Source of the DNA: Niveispirillum sp943370215
GTDB taxonomy: Bacteria > Pseudomonadota > Alphaproteobacteria > Azospirillales > Azospirillaceae
DNA: 64,000 nt
Direction of reading: 5' to 3'
Assembly: GCA_943370215.1 (NCBI GenBank)
Contig: CALRQC020000008.1
Span: forward strand, 1 to 64,000
Under the pieces are notes generated by a model. That model was not told the origin of the DNA. It saw nothing but the letters and a program-made list of their open reading frames with translations, and did not search any database. Within the stretch, counting starts at the first letter, position 1. Each line of letters begins with the position of its first letter. Shown here piece after piece: positions 53,729-62,917 of the stretch. The position numbers and the translations under genes were made by a program.

Positions 53729-55306
53729 TCAGAAATCCAGCGACTTCACGCGCACCACGCTCGGCAGACCCTGGATCTTGCCCAGCAGTTCTTCCGACAC
53801 GGCCTGATCGACCGACACCAAGCAGATGGCATTGGCACCCGGCGCGGTACGGCCCAGGTGGAAGGTGGCGATATTCACACCGGCATCGCCCAGCGTGCTG
53901 CCCAGCTTGCCGATGAAGCCCGGCTTATCCTCGTTGCGGATGAACAGCATATGGTCGGTGACTTCCGCCTCGACCGGCACTTCTTCGATTTCCACCAGAC
54001 GGGGCTTGTCGCCGCCGAACAGGGTACCGGCGACGGAACGGGTGCGCTGTTCGGTCTGCACGATGACGCGCACCAGGGTCTGGTAATCGCCAGCCACCTC
54101 GCGCTTGGTCTCGCTCACCTTGATGTCACGCTCCTTGGCGATGACCGGCGCGTTGACCATGTTGACCGATTCCATCAGCGGGCCCAGCAGGCCCTTCAGC
54201 ACGATGGCGGTCAGCGGACGGGTGTTCAGCTCGGCAGCCTGACCTTCATATTCGATGGTCACGGCCTTGATGCCGGTCTCGGTGATCTGGCCGGCAAAGC
54301 CGCCCAACTGTTCGGCCAGCTTCATATAGGGGCGCAGCTTCGGCGCATCTTCGGCCGAGACGGACGGCATGTTCAGCGCATTGACCACCGCACCGCTGAC
54401 CAGATAATCGGCCAACTGCTCGGCCACCTGCAGGGCAACATTTTCCTGCGCTTCGGTGGTCGAAGCCCCCAGGTGCGGGGTGGCAATCACCTTTTCATTG
54501 CCGAACAGCGGGTGGGCCTTGGCCGGCTCCTCCGCGAACACGTCCAGGGCGGCACCGGCGACATGGCCGGCCTCGATGGCCGCCTGCAACGCCTCTTCCA
54601 CGATCAGACCGCCACGGGCGCAATTAATGATGCGCACGCCCTTCTTGGTCTTGGCCAGCGCCTTGGCGTCCAGGATGTTCTTGGTCGCTTCGGTCAGCGG
54701 CGTGTGCAGGGTGATGAAGTCGGCGCGCTTCAGCAGATCTTCCAGTTCCACCTTTTCCACGCCAATTTCGGTGGCGCGTTCCGGCGACAGGAACGGGTCG
54801 AAGGCGATGACCTTCATCTTCAGACCGACGGCGCGGTCAGCAACGATGCCACCGATATTGCCGCAGCCGATAACGCCCAGCACCTTGCCGAACAGCTCCA
54901 CGCCCATGAAGCGGTTCTTTTCCCACTTGCCGGCATGGGTCGAGGCATTGGCGGCCGGGATTTCACGGGCCAGCGCAAACATCATGGCGATGGCATGTTC
55001 GGCCGTGGTGATGGAATTGCCGAACGGGGTGTTCATCACCACCACGCCACGGGCGGTGGCGGCGGGAATGTCCACATTATCGACACCGATACCGGCGCGG
55101 CCGACAACCTTCAGGTTGGTGGCGGCAGCCAGGATATCCTTGGTCACCTTGGTGGCCGAACGGATGGCCAGACCATCATAGTCGCCGATGATGGCCTTCA
55201 GCTCGTCCGGCTTCAGGCCGACCTTCACATCGACCTCAACGCCGCGCTCCTTGAAAATCTCAACGGCGCGGGGGCTCAGGCTGTCGGAAATAAGAACCTT
55301 GGGCAT
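53729..55306 (-). CDS. serA: D-3-phosphoglycerate dehydrogenase SerA
   Basis: It is the first step of serine synthesis. The 525-residue long form contains the NAD Rossmann segment (GVIGCGNIGGIVADRAVG), the catalytic His in HLGASTTEAQ, the allosteric intervening domain, and a C-terminal ACT domain (DHMLFIRNEDKPGFIGKLGSTLGDAGVNIATFHLGR) that usually senses serine. ATG 55306 was chosen from KVLISDSLSPRAVE. It follows serC with a DUF486 gene between. Confidence 0.97.
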   Translation of the reverse strand: MPKVLISDSLSPRAVEIFKERGVEVDVKVGLKPDELKAIIGDYDGLAIRSATKVTKDILAAATNLKVVGRAGIGVDNVDIPAATARGVVVMNTPFGNSITTAEHAIAMMFALAREIPAANASTHAGKWEKNRFMGVELFGKVLGVIGCGNIGGIVADRAVGLKMKVIAFDPFLSPERATEIGVEKVELEDLLKRADFITLHTPLTEATKNILDAKALAKTKKGVRIINCARGGLIVEEALQAAIEAGHVAGAALDVFAEEPAKAHPLFGNEKVIATPHLGASTTEAQENVALQVAEQLADYLVSGAVVNALNMPSVSAEDAPKLRPYMKLAEQLGGFAGQITETGIKAVTIEYEGQAAELNTRPLTAIVLKGLLGPLMESVNMVNAPVIAKERDIKVSETKREVAGDYQTLVRVIVQTEQRTRSVAGTLFGGDKPRLVEIEEVPVEAEVTDHMLFIRNEDKPGFIGKLGSTLGDAGVNIATFHLGRTAPGANAICLVSVDQAVSEELLGKIQGLPSVVRVKSLDF

Positions 55307-55338
55307 GGGTGACTCCGAAATCTCGGGTGAGGAGCGGG

Positions 55339-55692
55339 TCAGCTCCAATCATGGACGGAAAAGAAGACGGCGACGGCGATCAGCAGAAACGCGACCCAAT
55401 CGTTCCAGCGCAGGGATTCGCCAAGCCAGAAAGCGGAGAAGATGGCGAACACGGTCAGCGTGATCGCCTCCTGGATCATCTTCAGTTGCGGGGCCGTATA
55501 GACCGCGTGACCCAGCCGGTTGGCCGGCACCTGCAGGCAATACTCAAAGAAGGCGATGCCCCAACTGACCATGATGGCGGTGATAAGCGGCGCCGACTTG
55601 AATTTCAGATGCCCGTACCAGGCAAAGGTCATGAAGATGTTGGAAGCGGCCAGCAGCAGAACCGGCCAGAGATAAGTGGTAAAAGTGGACAT
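55339..55692 (-). CDS. DUF486 family small membrane protein (DMT-like)
   Basis: This 117-residue protein has four membrane helices and fits DUF486: NIFMTFAWYGHLKF, SWGIAFFEYCLQVPANRLG and QEAITLTVFAIFSAFWLGE. Function is unknown; the family is distantly related to drug/metabolite transporters. It lies between serC and serA, with a 32-base gap to serA and 95 bases to serC, so it may be co-transcribed with serine biosynthesis genes. Confidence 0.9.
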   Translation of the reverse strand: MSTFTTYLWPVLLLAASNIFMTFAWYGHLKFKSAPLITAIMVSWGIAFFEYCLQVPANRLGHAVYTAPQLKMIQEAITLTVFAIFSAFWLGESLRWNDWVAFLLIAVAVFFSVHDWS

Positions 55693-55787
55693 GGAACATC
55701 AGCCAGGAAACGGGTTTCCGGCCTGTCGATGCCCCTCCCCCATCGGCCGGAACCAGACAGGGGAGGTCACCTTAACCAGTCACAAAA

Positions 55788-56945
55788 TCAGCCGGCCTTG
55801 ACGGTGGCATAGGCCCAGTCCAGCCAGGGCAGCAGGGCCACGATATCGGCATTTTCAACCGTCGCACCGCCCCAGATGCGAATACCGGGAGGCGCATCGC
55901 GGTAGGAACCGGCGTCCAGCGCCACGCCTTCCTTCTCCAACAGAGAGGTCAGCTTCTTGGCGATGTCGGCCTGCGCTTCCGCCGGCTGTTCCGTCGCCCA
56001 GGGGTCGACGATCTTCAGGCAGATGGAGGTGCAGGAACGGCTATCCGCCGTCTCGGCCAGGAAATCCACCCAGTCGGTCTTGGCAACCCAGTCGGCCACG
56101 GCCTTCAGGTTGGCTTCCGACCGGCCGATCAGCCCTTCCAGGCCGCCGACGGACTGGGCCCAGTTCAGGCCGTCCAACGCGTCTTCCACGGCGATCATGG
56201 AGGGGGTGTTGATCGTCTCCCCCTTGAAGATGCCTTCCGACAGCTTGCCATTGCTGGCCATGCGGAAAACCTTCGGCATCGGCCAGGCCGGCGTGTGGTT
56301 CAGCAGCCGTTCCACCGCACGGGGGGAGAGTGCCAGCATCCCGTGGGCGGCTTCACCGCCCAGCACCTTCTGCCAGGACCAGGTGACGACATCCAGCTTG
56401 TCCCACGGCAGATCCATGGCGAACGCCGCCGAGGTGGCGTCGCAGATGGTCAGGCCCTGGCGATCGGCCGGGATCCAGTCGCCATTGGCGACACGCACAC
56501 CCGAGGTGGTGCCGTTCCAGGTGAAGACCACATCACGGTCAAAATCCACAGTGGCAAGGTCGGGCAGCTTGCCGTAACCGGCGGTCAGGGACCGGACATC
56601 GGGCAGCTTCAACTGCTTGACGACGTCGGTGACCCAGTCCTTGCCGAAGCTTTCCCAGGCCAGCATATCGACGCCACGGGCACCCAGCAGCGACCACAGG
56701 GCCATTTCAACGGCGCCCGTGTCGGAGGCGGGAACAATGCCCAACCGGTAATCGGCGGGGATGCCCAGAATTTCCTTGGAGAGAGTAATCACCTGCTCCA
56801 GCTTGGCCTTGCCGGGCTTGGAGCGGTGCGAGCGGCCCACCAGGGCGCCCTTGAGGGCTTCGATCGACCAGCCGGGGCGCTTGGCGCAAGGACCGGACGA
56901 GAATTGCGGATTGGCGGGGCGATTGCCCGGCTTCGGCGCAGCCAT
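55788..56945 (-). CDS. serC: Phosphoserine aminotransferase SerC
   Basis: It transaminates 3-phosphohydroxypyruvate to phosphoserine. The 385-residue protein starts FSSGPCAKRPGWS and has the PLP lysine in VVTWSWQKVLGGE, plus VFTWNGTTSGV. This is the alphaproteobacterial branch (FSSGPCAKRPG). It heads the serC-DUF486-serA operon with a structured leader. Confidence 0.95.
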   Translation of the reverse strand: MAAPKPGNRPANPQFSSGPCAKRPGWSIEALKGALVGRSHRSKPGKAKLEQVITLSKEILGIPADYRLGIVPASDTGAVEMALWSLLGARGVDMLAWESFGKDWVTDVVKQLKLPDVRSLTAGYGKLPDLATVDFDRDVVFTWNGTTSGVRVANGDWIPADRQGLTICDATSAAFAMDLPWDKLDVVTWSWQKVLGGEAAHGMLALSPRAVERLLNHTPAWPMPKVFRMASNGKLSEGIFKGETINTPSMIAVEDALDGLNWAQSVGGLEGLIGRSEANLKAVADWVAKTDWVDFLAETADSRSCTSICLKIVDPWATEQPAEAQADIAKKLTSLLEKEGVALDAGSYRDAPPGIRIWGGATVENADIVALLPWLDWAYATVKAG

Positions 56946-56989
56946 TATGGCTATTCCTTCCAGAATAGTAGCATCCCGTTGGGGGGATG
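56946..56989 (-). promoter_or_regulatory. Structured leader of serC with Shine-Dalgarno hairpin
   Basis: On the leftward RNA, CATCCC...GGGATG (56989-56972) and CTATTC...GAATAG (56968-56951) form two stems; the GGAAGG ribosome site is in and beside the second loop. A serC RNA motif has been described upstream of serC in alphaproteobacteria; whether this is that motif needs a covariance-model search. Confidence 0.45.
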
Positions 56990-57097
56990 TGACCCGCCGC
57001 CGAAGCTATGGGACGGCCCCTGTTCCGTCAATCGGAAACCGCCCCACACTTATCAGATTTCTGCGTTGCAGGTGGCGCAGGGGAAAGATTGTTACAA

Positions 57098-58453
57098 TCA
57101 CGCCAAGGCGGGCGTGGGCAACATCAGGCCACGAACCCCACGCATATCGGCATTGGTCCAGTCAGCATTTCGCAAATCAGCCATGGTCATCACGGCATCG
57201 GTCAGGATGGTGCCGCGCAGAACCGCATTCTGCAGGTTGGCCTGGGTCAGGTCGCAATCATCCAGCCGTGCATTGGACAGGTCGATCCCCGCCATCAGGC
57301 CACGCGCCAAACGTGCCTTGCTGAAATTGGTTGGCCAGCTTTGACCGTTACGCAATTCCATCGGCCCGGCAACCGCATTGCTGAGATCGGCTTCATAGAG
57401 AATGGCACGTTCCAGACAGGCCCCGCGCAGGTCGGCACGGGGCATCCGGGCCTGGCGTATATCCGCCATGGAGAGGTCGGCCATGGCCAACACGGTGCCC
57501 GACAGGTTGGCCCCGCGCAGCGAGGTCTGTTTCAGAATGGCGGCGGAGAGGTTGAGGTTGGAGAGATCCTGCCCGGACAGATCCAAGGCCGACAGGTTGG
57601 CCCTGGCACCTTTATGACCATTGGTCACAATCCATTCCCGGTGCAGGCGCAAAGCCTCTCCGATGACGCCATTGATATTATCCAACCGGCGCAGCAGATC
57701 AGCGCCCGACAGGTTGGCGGTGGACAGATCCACCTCGTCCAGCAGAGCCCCCAACAGGCTGGCTTGGGAGAGGTTGGCATTGCGCAGCAAGGCGCGGGTC
57801 AGGATACAACCATCCAGCCGCGTGCCGGACAGGTTGGCATCCGACAGGTCGGCCCCTTCCAGATTGCAACCGGTCAGGTCCGATCCGCTGAGATCAGCCC
57901 GCACAAAAACGGCACCACGCAGGTCCGTATCCCGCAGATCGGCCTGGATAACAAAGGCGTTGGAAAGCTTGGCCCGGCTGAGATTGGCCCGCACCATGCT
58001 GGCCTCGGACAGTTCAGTCGTACTGTGCTCCGCCGTCATCGGCGAAAGGTCACCATTCTTGGAACGCATCAGATAGCCGTCACGCAGATCGGCCTCGTTC
58101 AATATCGCCCGTGCCATGCAGGCACCCCGCATGGCCGCACCCCGCAAATCCGCCCTGGTCAAATTGGCAGAGGGAAGATTGGCACGCCGCAGGTCGGCCC
58201 CAAACAGGCAAGCGCCATGCAGATCAGCCCCGGTCAGGTCTGCTCCGTTCAGCTTTGCCCCCGTCAGGTCCGCGTCCGCCAGAATGGCACTACGCAGCAC
58301 CGCAAAGGAGAGGTCATGAAACTTCAGATTGGCGCGAATTCCGCCGCGCTGCCCCTGCAGGAATCGACGATGGGCGGCCAGAACCTTTTCCAGTTCCTGC
58401 GCCGCAATCTTTGTGTAGCCAATATCCAGACCATCAAGGGTCGCCGGTTTCAT
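57098..58453 (-). CDS. Pentapeptide-repeat protein, 451 aa
   Basis: This cytoplasmic protein is made almost fully of A(D/N)LXX repeats (for example ADLTGADLHGACLFGADLRRANL), forming a right-handed quadrilateral beta-helix, with a break near residues 125-160 and 260-290. Members of this group include gyrase-protecting DNA mimics, but most have no known target. The N-terminal 35 residues differ and may be a helical cap. Its promoter region is the AT-rich gap to the right. Confidence 0.92.
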   Translation of the reverse strand: MKPATLDGLDIGYTKIAAQELEKVLAAHRRFLQGQRGGIRANLKFHDLSFAVLRSAILADADLTGAKLNGADLTGADLHGACLFGADLRRANLPSANLTRADLRGAAMRGACMARAILNEADLRDGYLMRSKNGDLSPMTAEHSTTELSEASMVRANLSRAKLSNAFVIQADLRDTDLRGAVFVRADLSGSDLTGCNLEGADLSDANLSGTRLDGCILTRALLRNANLSQASLLGALLDEVDLSTANLSGADLLRRLDNINGVIGEALRLHREWIVTNGHKGARANLSALDLSGQDLSNLNLSAAILKQTSLRGANLSGTVLAMADLSMADIRQARMPRADLRGACLERAILYEADLSNAVAGPMELRNGQSWPTNFSKARLARGLMAGIDLSNARLDDCDLTQANLQNAVLRGTILTDAVMTMADLRNADWTNADMRGVRGLMLPTPALA

Positions 58454-58893
58454 ATGAACGCCATCAACTTTCCGCTAAACATCACGATCGACGCTATCGG
58501 CCATATGTTAATATTTTACTCATGCCATCCATTTGATCAGAATCAATCGAGGTGGGATTGAAGGGAAACGAGGAGAGATGTTTTTTTTCAAAAATGAAAA
58601 CGCTGAATAAACATTGATACGCAACCAGTTAATCTGAGAAAATACAAAGAATATATCAAAGCACAAAATCAGAACTATTTCCAAAAATTTTCCAAGACAT
58701 ATAATTTTCATATTGAGACATTCCTAAGAAAAACGCGCAACGCGGCGTCTCGCCGCAGGATGGCGATATGAAGCCACTGGACCTCTCGGATAAAAAAGCG
58801 GCTTGATTGATCTCGCTCATGTCCCGCTCACTGTTGCCTGACACACTATCGATCCTGGTTTCCCGCCCTCTTACAGAACAGGTGGCAGGCTGA
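58454..58893. other. AT-rich intergenic gap between pentapeptide and N-ATPase genes
   Basis: These 440 bases have clearly lower GC than their surroundings, particularly 58560-58740, with A and T runs. No ORF with support is seen. It contains the divergent promoters of the pentapeptide gene and the atpD operon (the atpD start follows AGGTGGCAGG). The base composition suggests a horizontal-transfer boundary. Confidence 0.55.
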
Positions 58894-60315
58894 ATGACCG
58901 GTGATGATCCATTTCCAAAACACGACGCCAAGGAAACCGGCGGCACCATCCTGGCCGTTCGCGGTTCCGTGCTGGATATTGCCTTTCCCCAGGGTCTGCC
59001 AGCCCTGGATGAACTGGTGATGGTCGGCAACGGCGTTCCGGCGGAGGTGCGGGTGCATCTCTCGCCGGACAAGGTGCGCGCTGTGGCGCTGGACAGCACG
59101 GCCGGCCTGCGGCGGGGTGACAAGGCCATCCGCACCGGGGCCGGCGTGGCCGTGCCTGTGGGGCCGGACCTGCTGGGCCGGGTGGTGGATGTGATGGGCC
59201 GCCCGCTGGATGGCGGGCCGGCAATATCAGAGGCGGCACCCCGCTGGTGCATCCACCGCGCTTCCCCCCCGCTGGCCGCGCGCACCGCGCGCCTGCAGCC
59301 GCTCTGGACCGGGATCAAGATCATCGATCTTCTGTCGCCGCTGACGCGCGGCGGCAAGACGGCCCTGTTCGGCGGGGCCGGCGTGGGCAAGACAGTGCTG
59401 ATCATGGAACTGATCCGCACCGTGGTGGAACGCGATAACGGCCTGTCGGTCTTTGCCGGCATCGGCGAACGCTCCCGCGAAGCGGCCGAGTTGCTGGAGG
59501 ATATGCGCGGGTCCGGCGTGCTGGCCCGCACCGCCATGGTGCTGGGGCAGATGGCGGAACCGCCGGGGGCCCGCTGGCGCGCCGGCATGACGGCGCTGAC
59601 CCAGGCGGAATATTTCCGCGATGCCATGGGCCGCGACGTGCTGCTGCTGATGGATAATGTCTTCCGCTTCGTGCAGGCCGGGGCGGAGATTGCCGGCATG
59701 TTGGGGGTGATGCCCGCCCGCGTCGGTTATCAGCCCACCATGGCGGGGGAGATCGGGGCTTTGCAGGAACGCATCGCATCGGTCCCCGGTGCGGCCATCA
59801 CCGCCATCCAGGCCGTCTATGTCCCCGCCGATGATTTCACCGATCCCGCCGTGGCCGAACTGTTCAGCCATCTGGATGGTTCCATCGTGCTGTCGCGCGC
59901 CGTGGCGGCGGAGGGGCTTTATCCCGCCGTCGATCCGCTGGCCTCCTCCGCCCGGCTGATGGACCCGGACCTGCTGGGCCAGCGGCATTATCAGGTGGCC
60001 GGCGCCGTGCGCGCCGCCATCGCGCAATATCGCGCACTGGAAGATATCATCGCCCTGCTGGGCATTGATGAACTGTCCGCCAGCGACCGGCAGGTGGTGA
60101 CACGGGCCCGCCGGCTGCTGCGTTTCCTCACCCAGCCTTTCTTCGTCACCGGCGGCTTCACCGGTCGCGGCGGTGTCAGTGTGGGGATTGAGGAGACTCT
60201 GGCCGGCTGCGAGGCGATCCTGAGCGGAGAGGCCGATAATTGGGCCGAATCCTCCCTCTACATGATCGGCACGCTGGACGATGCCCGCGCGCGGGAAAAG
60301 GCGGTGGCGGCATGA
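58894..60315 (+). CDS. atpD: N-ATPase F1 beta subunit AtpD
   Basis: This catalytic beta subunit of the alternative F-type ATPase (N-ATPase) has 473 residues. Walker A GGAGVGKT (about 155-162), ERSREAAEL and ADDFTDPAVAELFSHLDG are present. First in its operon, unlike the housekeeping atpIBEFHAGDC order. The start ATG 58894 has GGTGGCAGG before it. A separate standard ATP synthase operon is expected elsewhere. Confidence 0.95.
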   Translation: MTGDDPFPKHDAKETGGTILAVRGSVLDIAFPQGLPALDELVMVGNGVPAEVRVHLSPDKVRAVALDSTAGLRRGDKAIRTGAGVAVPVGPDLLGRVVDVMGRPLDGGPAISEAAPRWCIHRASPPLAARTARLQPLWTGIKIIDLLSPLTRGGKTALFGGAGVGKTVLIMELIRTVVERDNGLSVFAGIGERSREAAELLEDMRGSGVLARTAMVLGQMAEPPGARWRAGMTALTQAEYFRDAMGRDVLLLMDNVFRFVQAGAEIAGMLGVMPARVGYQPTMAGEIGALQERIASVPGAAITAIQAVYVPADDFTDPAVAELFSHLDGSIVLSRAVAAEGLYPAVDPLASSARLMDPDLLGQRHYQVAGAVRAAIAQYRALEDIIALLGIDELSASDRQVVTRARRLLRFLTQPFFVTGGFTGRGGVSVGIEETLAGCEAILSGEADNWAESSLYMIGTLDDARAREKAVAA

Positions 60316-60722
60316 GGGTGCGCATCCTCACCCCGCTGGCCACCCTGCTGGACCGGGCCGACATCGCCCAGCTTGCCGCCGCCGATGACAGCGGCGGCTT
60401 CGCCATCCGCACCGGCCATGCCCCCTTCCTGACCGCCCTGCCCCCGTCGGTGCTGCGCCTGCGACTGGCAGACGGCGGCACGCTTTACGCCGCCGTGGCG
60501 GGCGGCATGGTGCAGGTGGGCCGGGATGGCGTCACCGTCACCAGCCAGGATGCCGCCGTCGGCACCGATCTGGCCCCTCTGGCCGCCCGCGTGGAGCGCG
60601 AGCAGACCGACCGGCAGACAAGGCGGGCGGAGGGGACGGCGACGGAGCGCAAGCTGCAGGCGGCCCTGGTGCATCACCTGCTGGACAGCACCGCCGCCGA
60701 ACGCCGCACCGGGGGGGATTGA
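60312..60722 (+). CDS. atpC: N-ATPase F1 epsilon subunit AtpC
   Basis: This 136-residue epsilon subunit has the beta-sandwich (RVRILTPLATLLDRADIAQL and GGFAIRTGHAPFLTALPPSVL) and a C-terminal helical region. It overlaps atpD by four bases (ATGA). Confidence 0.9.
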   Translation: MRVRILTPLATLLDRADIAQLAAADDSGGFAIRTGHAPFLTALPPSVLRLRLADGGTLYAAVAGGMVQVGRDGVTVTSQDAAVGTDLAPLAARVEREQTDRQTRRAEGTATERKLQAALVHHLLDSTAAERRTGGD

Positions 60723-60724
60723 GC

Positions 60725-60991
60725 ATGAGCGACCCCGACCTGCTGGACCCGATCAAACAAGCCCAGCGCGATGCCGAACGGGCGGAACGGGAGAAACACC
60801 GCCGCCTGGGCGCCACCCTGGCGCTGATCGGCACGCTGGGCTGGTTGATCGTGCTGCCGCCGGTGCTGGGCCTGTTCCTGGGCCGCTGGCTGGACCGGAC
60901 CGGCGGCCAGTTCTGGACCTTGTCGCTGCTGTTCACCGGGGTTGCCGTCGGCTGCTGGGCGGCTTGGCGGCGCGTGACGGAGGGGGATTGA
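60725..60991 (+). CDS. atpQ: N-ATPase accessory membrane protein AtpQ (AtpI-like)
   Basis: This 88-residue protein has a charged N terminus and two membrane helices (LGATLALIGTLGWLIVLPPVLGLFLG and FWTLSLLFTGVAVGCWAAW). It matches the AtpQ position of N-ATPase operons, an AtpI-like assembly factor or Mg2+ carrier. Confidence 0.85.
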   Translation: MSDPDLLDPIKQAQRDAERAEREKHRRLGATLALIGTLGWLIVLPPVLGLFLGRWLDRTGGQFWTLSLLFTGVAVGCWAAWRRVTEGD

Positions 60992-61272
60992 TGGTACAAA
61001 ACCTGCCGATCGGGCTGATGGCCCTGGGCCTGCTGACGGGTGCCGGTTTCGGCTGGCTGTTCTTCCGCCTGCTGGCGCTGAACAGCCGGCTTTACACCGC
61101 CGGGCGGGTGGGGCCGGCCACGGCCCTGCATGTCGGGCGGCTGGCCGGGGCCGTGCTGCTGTTCGTGGCGCTGGCCCGCCTGGGCGGGGCGGCCCCGCTG
61201 CTGGCGGCCTTTGTCGGCTTTCTGGCCATCCGGCCCCTGTTGATCCGCCGCCATGGCAGGGGGGTATCATGA
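60991..61272 (+). CDS. atpR: N-ATPase accessory membrane protein AtpR
   Basis: This 93-residue protein has three membrane helices containing arginines (FFRLLALNSRLY, HVGRLAG, VALARLGG). In N-ATPases the charged residues of AtpR are proposed to match the extra carboxylate of the c ring. It overlaps the previous stop by one base. Confidence 0.85.
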   Translation: MVQNLPIGLMALGLLTGAGFGWLFFRLLALNSRLYTAGRVGPATALHVGRLAGAVLLFVALARLGGAAPLLAAFVGFLAIRPLLIRRHGRGVS

Positions 61273-61946
61273 ACCTCGCCTCCCCCTTTGCGGCGGATGT
61301 CGCCTTCCATCTGGGACCGCTGGCCATCAGTTGGCCCGTCATTTTCGGTGCACTGGTCAGTTTCATCCTGGTGCTGACGGCGCGGCTGCTGGCAGGCCGG
61401 GTGGGACGGGACCAGCCCGGCCGCATCGGCACCGCGCTGGAGGCTGTCGTCACCATCCTGCGCGACCAGTTCGACGAGATCATGCAGACGGACAGCCGCC
61501 CCTTCCTGCCATTGCTGGGCAGCCTGTTCCTGTTCATTGCGGCCAGCAACTGGCTGGGGCTGATCCCTGGTTTTAAATCACCGACGGCGCATCTGGAAAC
61601 CACGCTGGCCCTGGGGCTGACCGTCTTCGGGGCCGCCCAGGTGCTGGGCGTGCGCGTCCGGGGCCTGCGGGCCTATCTGGCCGGTTTCGCCCATCCGCGC
61701 TGGTGGATGCTGCCGCTTAACCTGTTGTCGGAATTCACCCGCACCCTGTCGCTGGTCCTGCGCCTGTTCGGCAATGTGATGAGCGGGGAATTCGTCATTG
61801 CCATCGTGCTGTCGCTGGCGGGCTTCCTGGTGCCCGTGCCGCTGATGGCGCTGGAGGCGCTGCTGGGCCTGATCCAGGCCTATATCTTCACCATCCTGGC
61901 CGCCGTCTTCATTGGCGGGGCCATCGGCACCATTGAAAGGGGCTGA
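61269..61946 (+). CDS. atpB: N-ATPase F0 subunit a (AtpB)
   Basis: This 225-residue ion-channel subunit carries the essential arginine segment (SLVLRLFGNVMSGEF) and the C-terminal ALLGLIQAYIFTILAAVFIGGAIG. It forms the ion half-channels facing the c ring. It overlaps atpR by four bases. Confidence 0.94.
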   Translation: MNLASPFAADVAFHLGPLAISWPVIFGALVSFILVLTARLLAGRVGRDQPGRIGTALEAVVTILRDQFDEIMQTDSRPFLPLLGSLFLFIAASNWLGLIPGFKSPTAHLETTLALGLTVFGAAQVLGVRVRGLRAYLAGFAHPRWWMLPLNLLSEFTRTLSLVLRLFGNVMSGEFVIAIVLSLAGFLVPVPLMALEALLGLIQAYIFTILAAVFIGGAIGTIERG

Positions 61947-61949
61947 CCC

Positions 61950-62192
61950 ATGACCGTTGAAATGATCAGCATCCTGGCAGCATCCCTGGCTGTCAGCTTC
62001 GGCGCCATCGGCCCGGCACTGGCAGAGGGGCGCGCCGTGGCGGCGGCCCTGGATGCCATCGCCCGCCAGCCGGATGCCGCCAACACCATCTCGCGCACCC
62101 TGTTTGTCGGGCTGGCGATGATCGAAACCATGGCGATCTATTGCCTGGTGGTGGCGTTGCTGGTGCTGTTCGCCAACCCGTTCGTGGGCTGA
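61950..62192 (+). CDS. atpE: N-ATPase F0 subunit c (AtpE)
   Basis: This 80-residue rotor subunit has two helices joined by ARQPDA. The helix-1 site reads GPALAEGRA, with a Glu where sodium-type c subunits have Gln. The helix-2 site is AMIETMAIYCL: the ion-binding Glu, Thr next to it, and a Tyr five residues further. So there are two carboxylates per hairpin, as in N-ATPases. The usual third sodium-site Thr is replaced by Met. Confidence 0.95.
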   Translation: MTVEMISILAASLAVSFGAIGPALAEGRAVAAALDAIARQPDAANTISRTLFVGLAMIETMAIYCLVVALLVLFANPFVG

Positions 62193-62197
62193 AAGCG

Positions 62198-62917
62198 ATG
62201 CATCTGGACCCGACCACCCTGGCCCTGCAGCTAGTGAATTTCCTGGTACTGGTCTGGCTGCTGCGCCGTTTCCTGTTCCGCCCCGTGCTGGCCGCCATCG
62301 ACAAGCGCGACGCCGACCTGACCCAGCGCCGCACCCAGGCGGAGACGCTGGCCGCCGAGGTTGCCGCCACCCGCAGCGCGGTGGAGGCTGAACGCCAATC
62401 GCTGGCCAAACAGGCCGCCGAGTTGCGCGCCACCGCCCAGGCCGAAGCGGAGGATGAACGCCGCCGCCTGCTGGATGCCGCCCGGCAATCCGCCGACGCC
62501 CTGCGCGCTGCCGCCGCCAGCCAGTTGGCCGCCGAACGCCAGCAGGCAGAGACCGACCTGACCAAACAAGCCGCCGATCTGGCCACGGCCATGGCTGGCC
62601 GCCTGCTGGCCGATGCTAGGCCCGATCTGGCCGACCGGGTGCTGACCGACGCGCTGTGCCAGCAACTGGCCGCCCTGCCTGCAGCGGAAAAATCCAGCCT
62701 GCTGGCCGGCCCCGGCGGCATCACCCTGACCAGCGCCCGCCCCTTGCCCGTCGACCTGCAAACGGCGCTGATCACCGCCCTGGGCCCCAATATCGCCGTG
62801 ACCTGGACCGTTGATCCCGCCGTGATTGCCGGGGTGGAGCTTGCCGCCCCGCATCACCTGATCCATCAAAGCTGGCGGGCGGCACTCGCCAGCGCGCGGG
62901 AAAGGTTGGGATCATGA
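62198..62917 (+). CDS. atpF: N-ATPase F0 subunit b (AtpF)
   Basis: This 239-residue peripheral-stalk subunit has an N-terminal membrane helix (LALQLVNFLVLVWLLRRFLF), a long Ala/Gln/Glu-rich coiled coil (about 40-150), and a C-terminal delta-like region, longer than standard b (about 156 residues). No separate delta gene is visible, so this extension may replace it; this is known for N-ATPases. Confidence 0.9.
   Translation: MHLDPTTLALQLVNFLVLVWLLRRFLFRPVLAAIDKRDADLTQRRTQAETLAAEVAATRSAVEAERQSLAKQAAELRATAQAEAEDERRRLLDAARQSADALRAAAASQLAAERQQAETDLTKQAADLATAMAGRLLADARPDLADRVLTDALCQQLAALPAAEKSSLLAGPGGITLTSARPLPVDLQTALITALGPNIAVTWTVDPAVIAGVELAAPHHLIHQSWRAALASARERLGS

Noticed and set aside
53858..55312. 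484-residue rightward ORF opposite serA
   Set aside because: Antisense to a canonical serA; composition of a shadow frame.
57008..58561. 517-residue rightward ORF opposite the pentapeptide gene, rich in Gly, Gln and Pro
   Set aside because: Regular repeats are explained by the pentapeptide units on the other strand.
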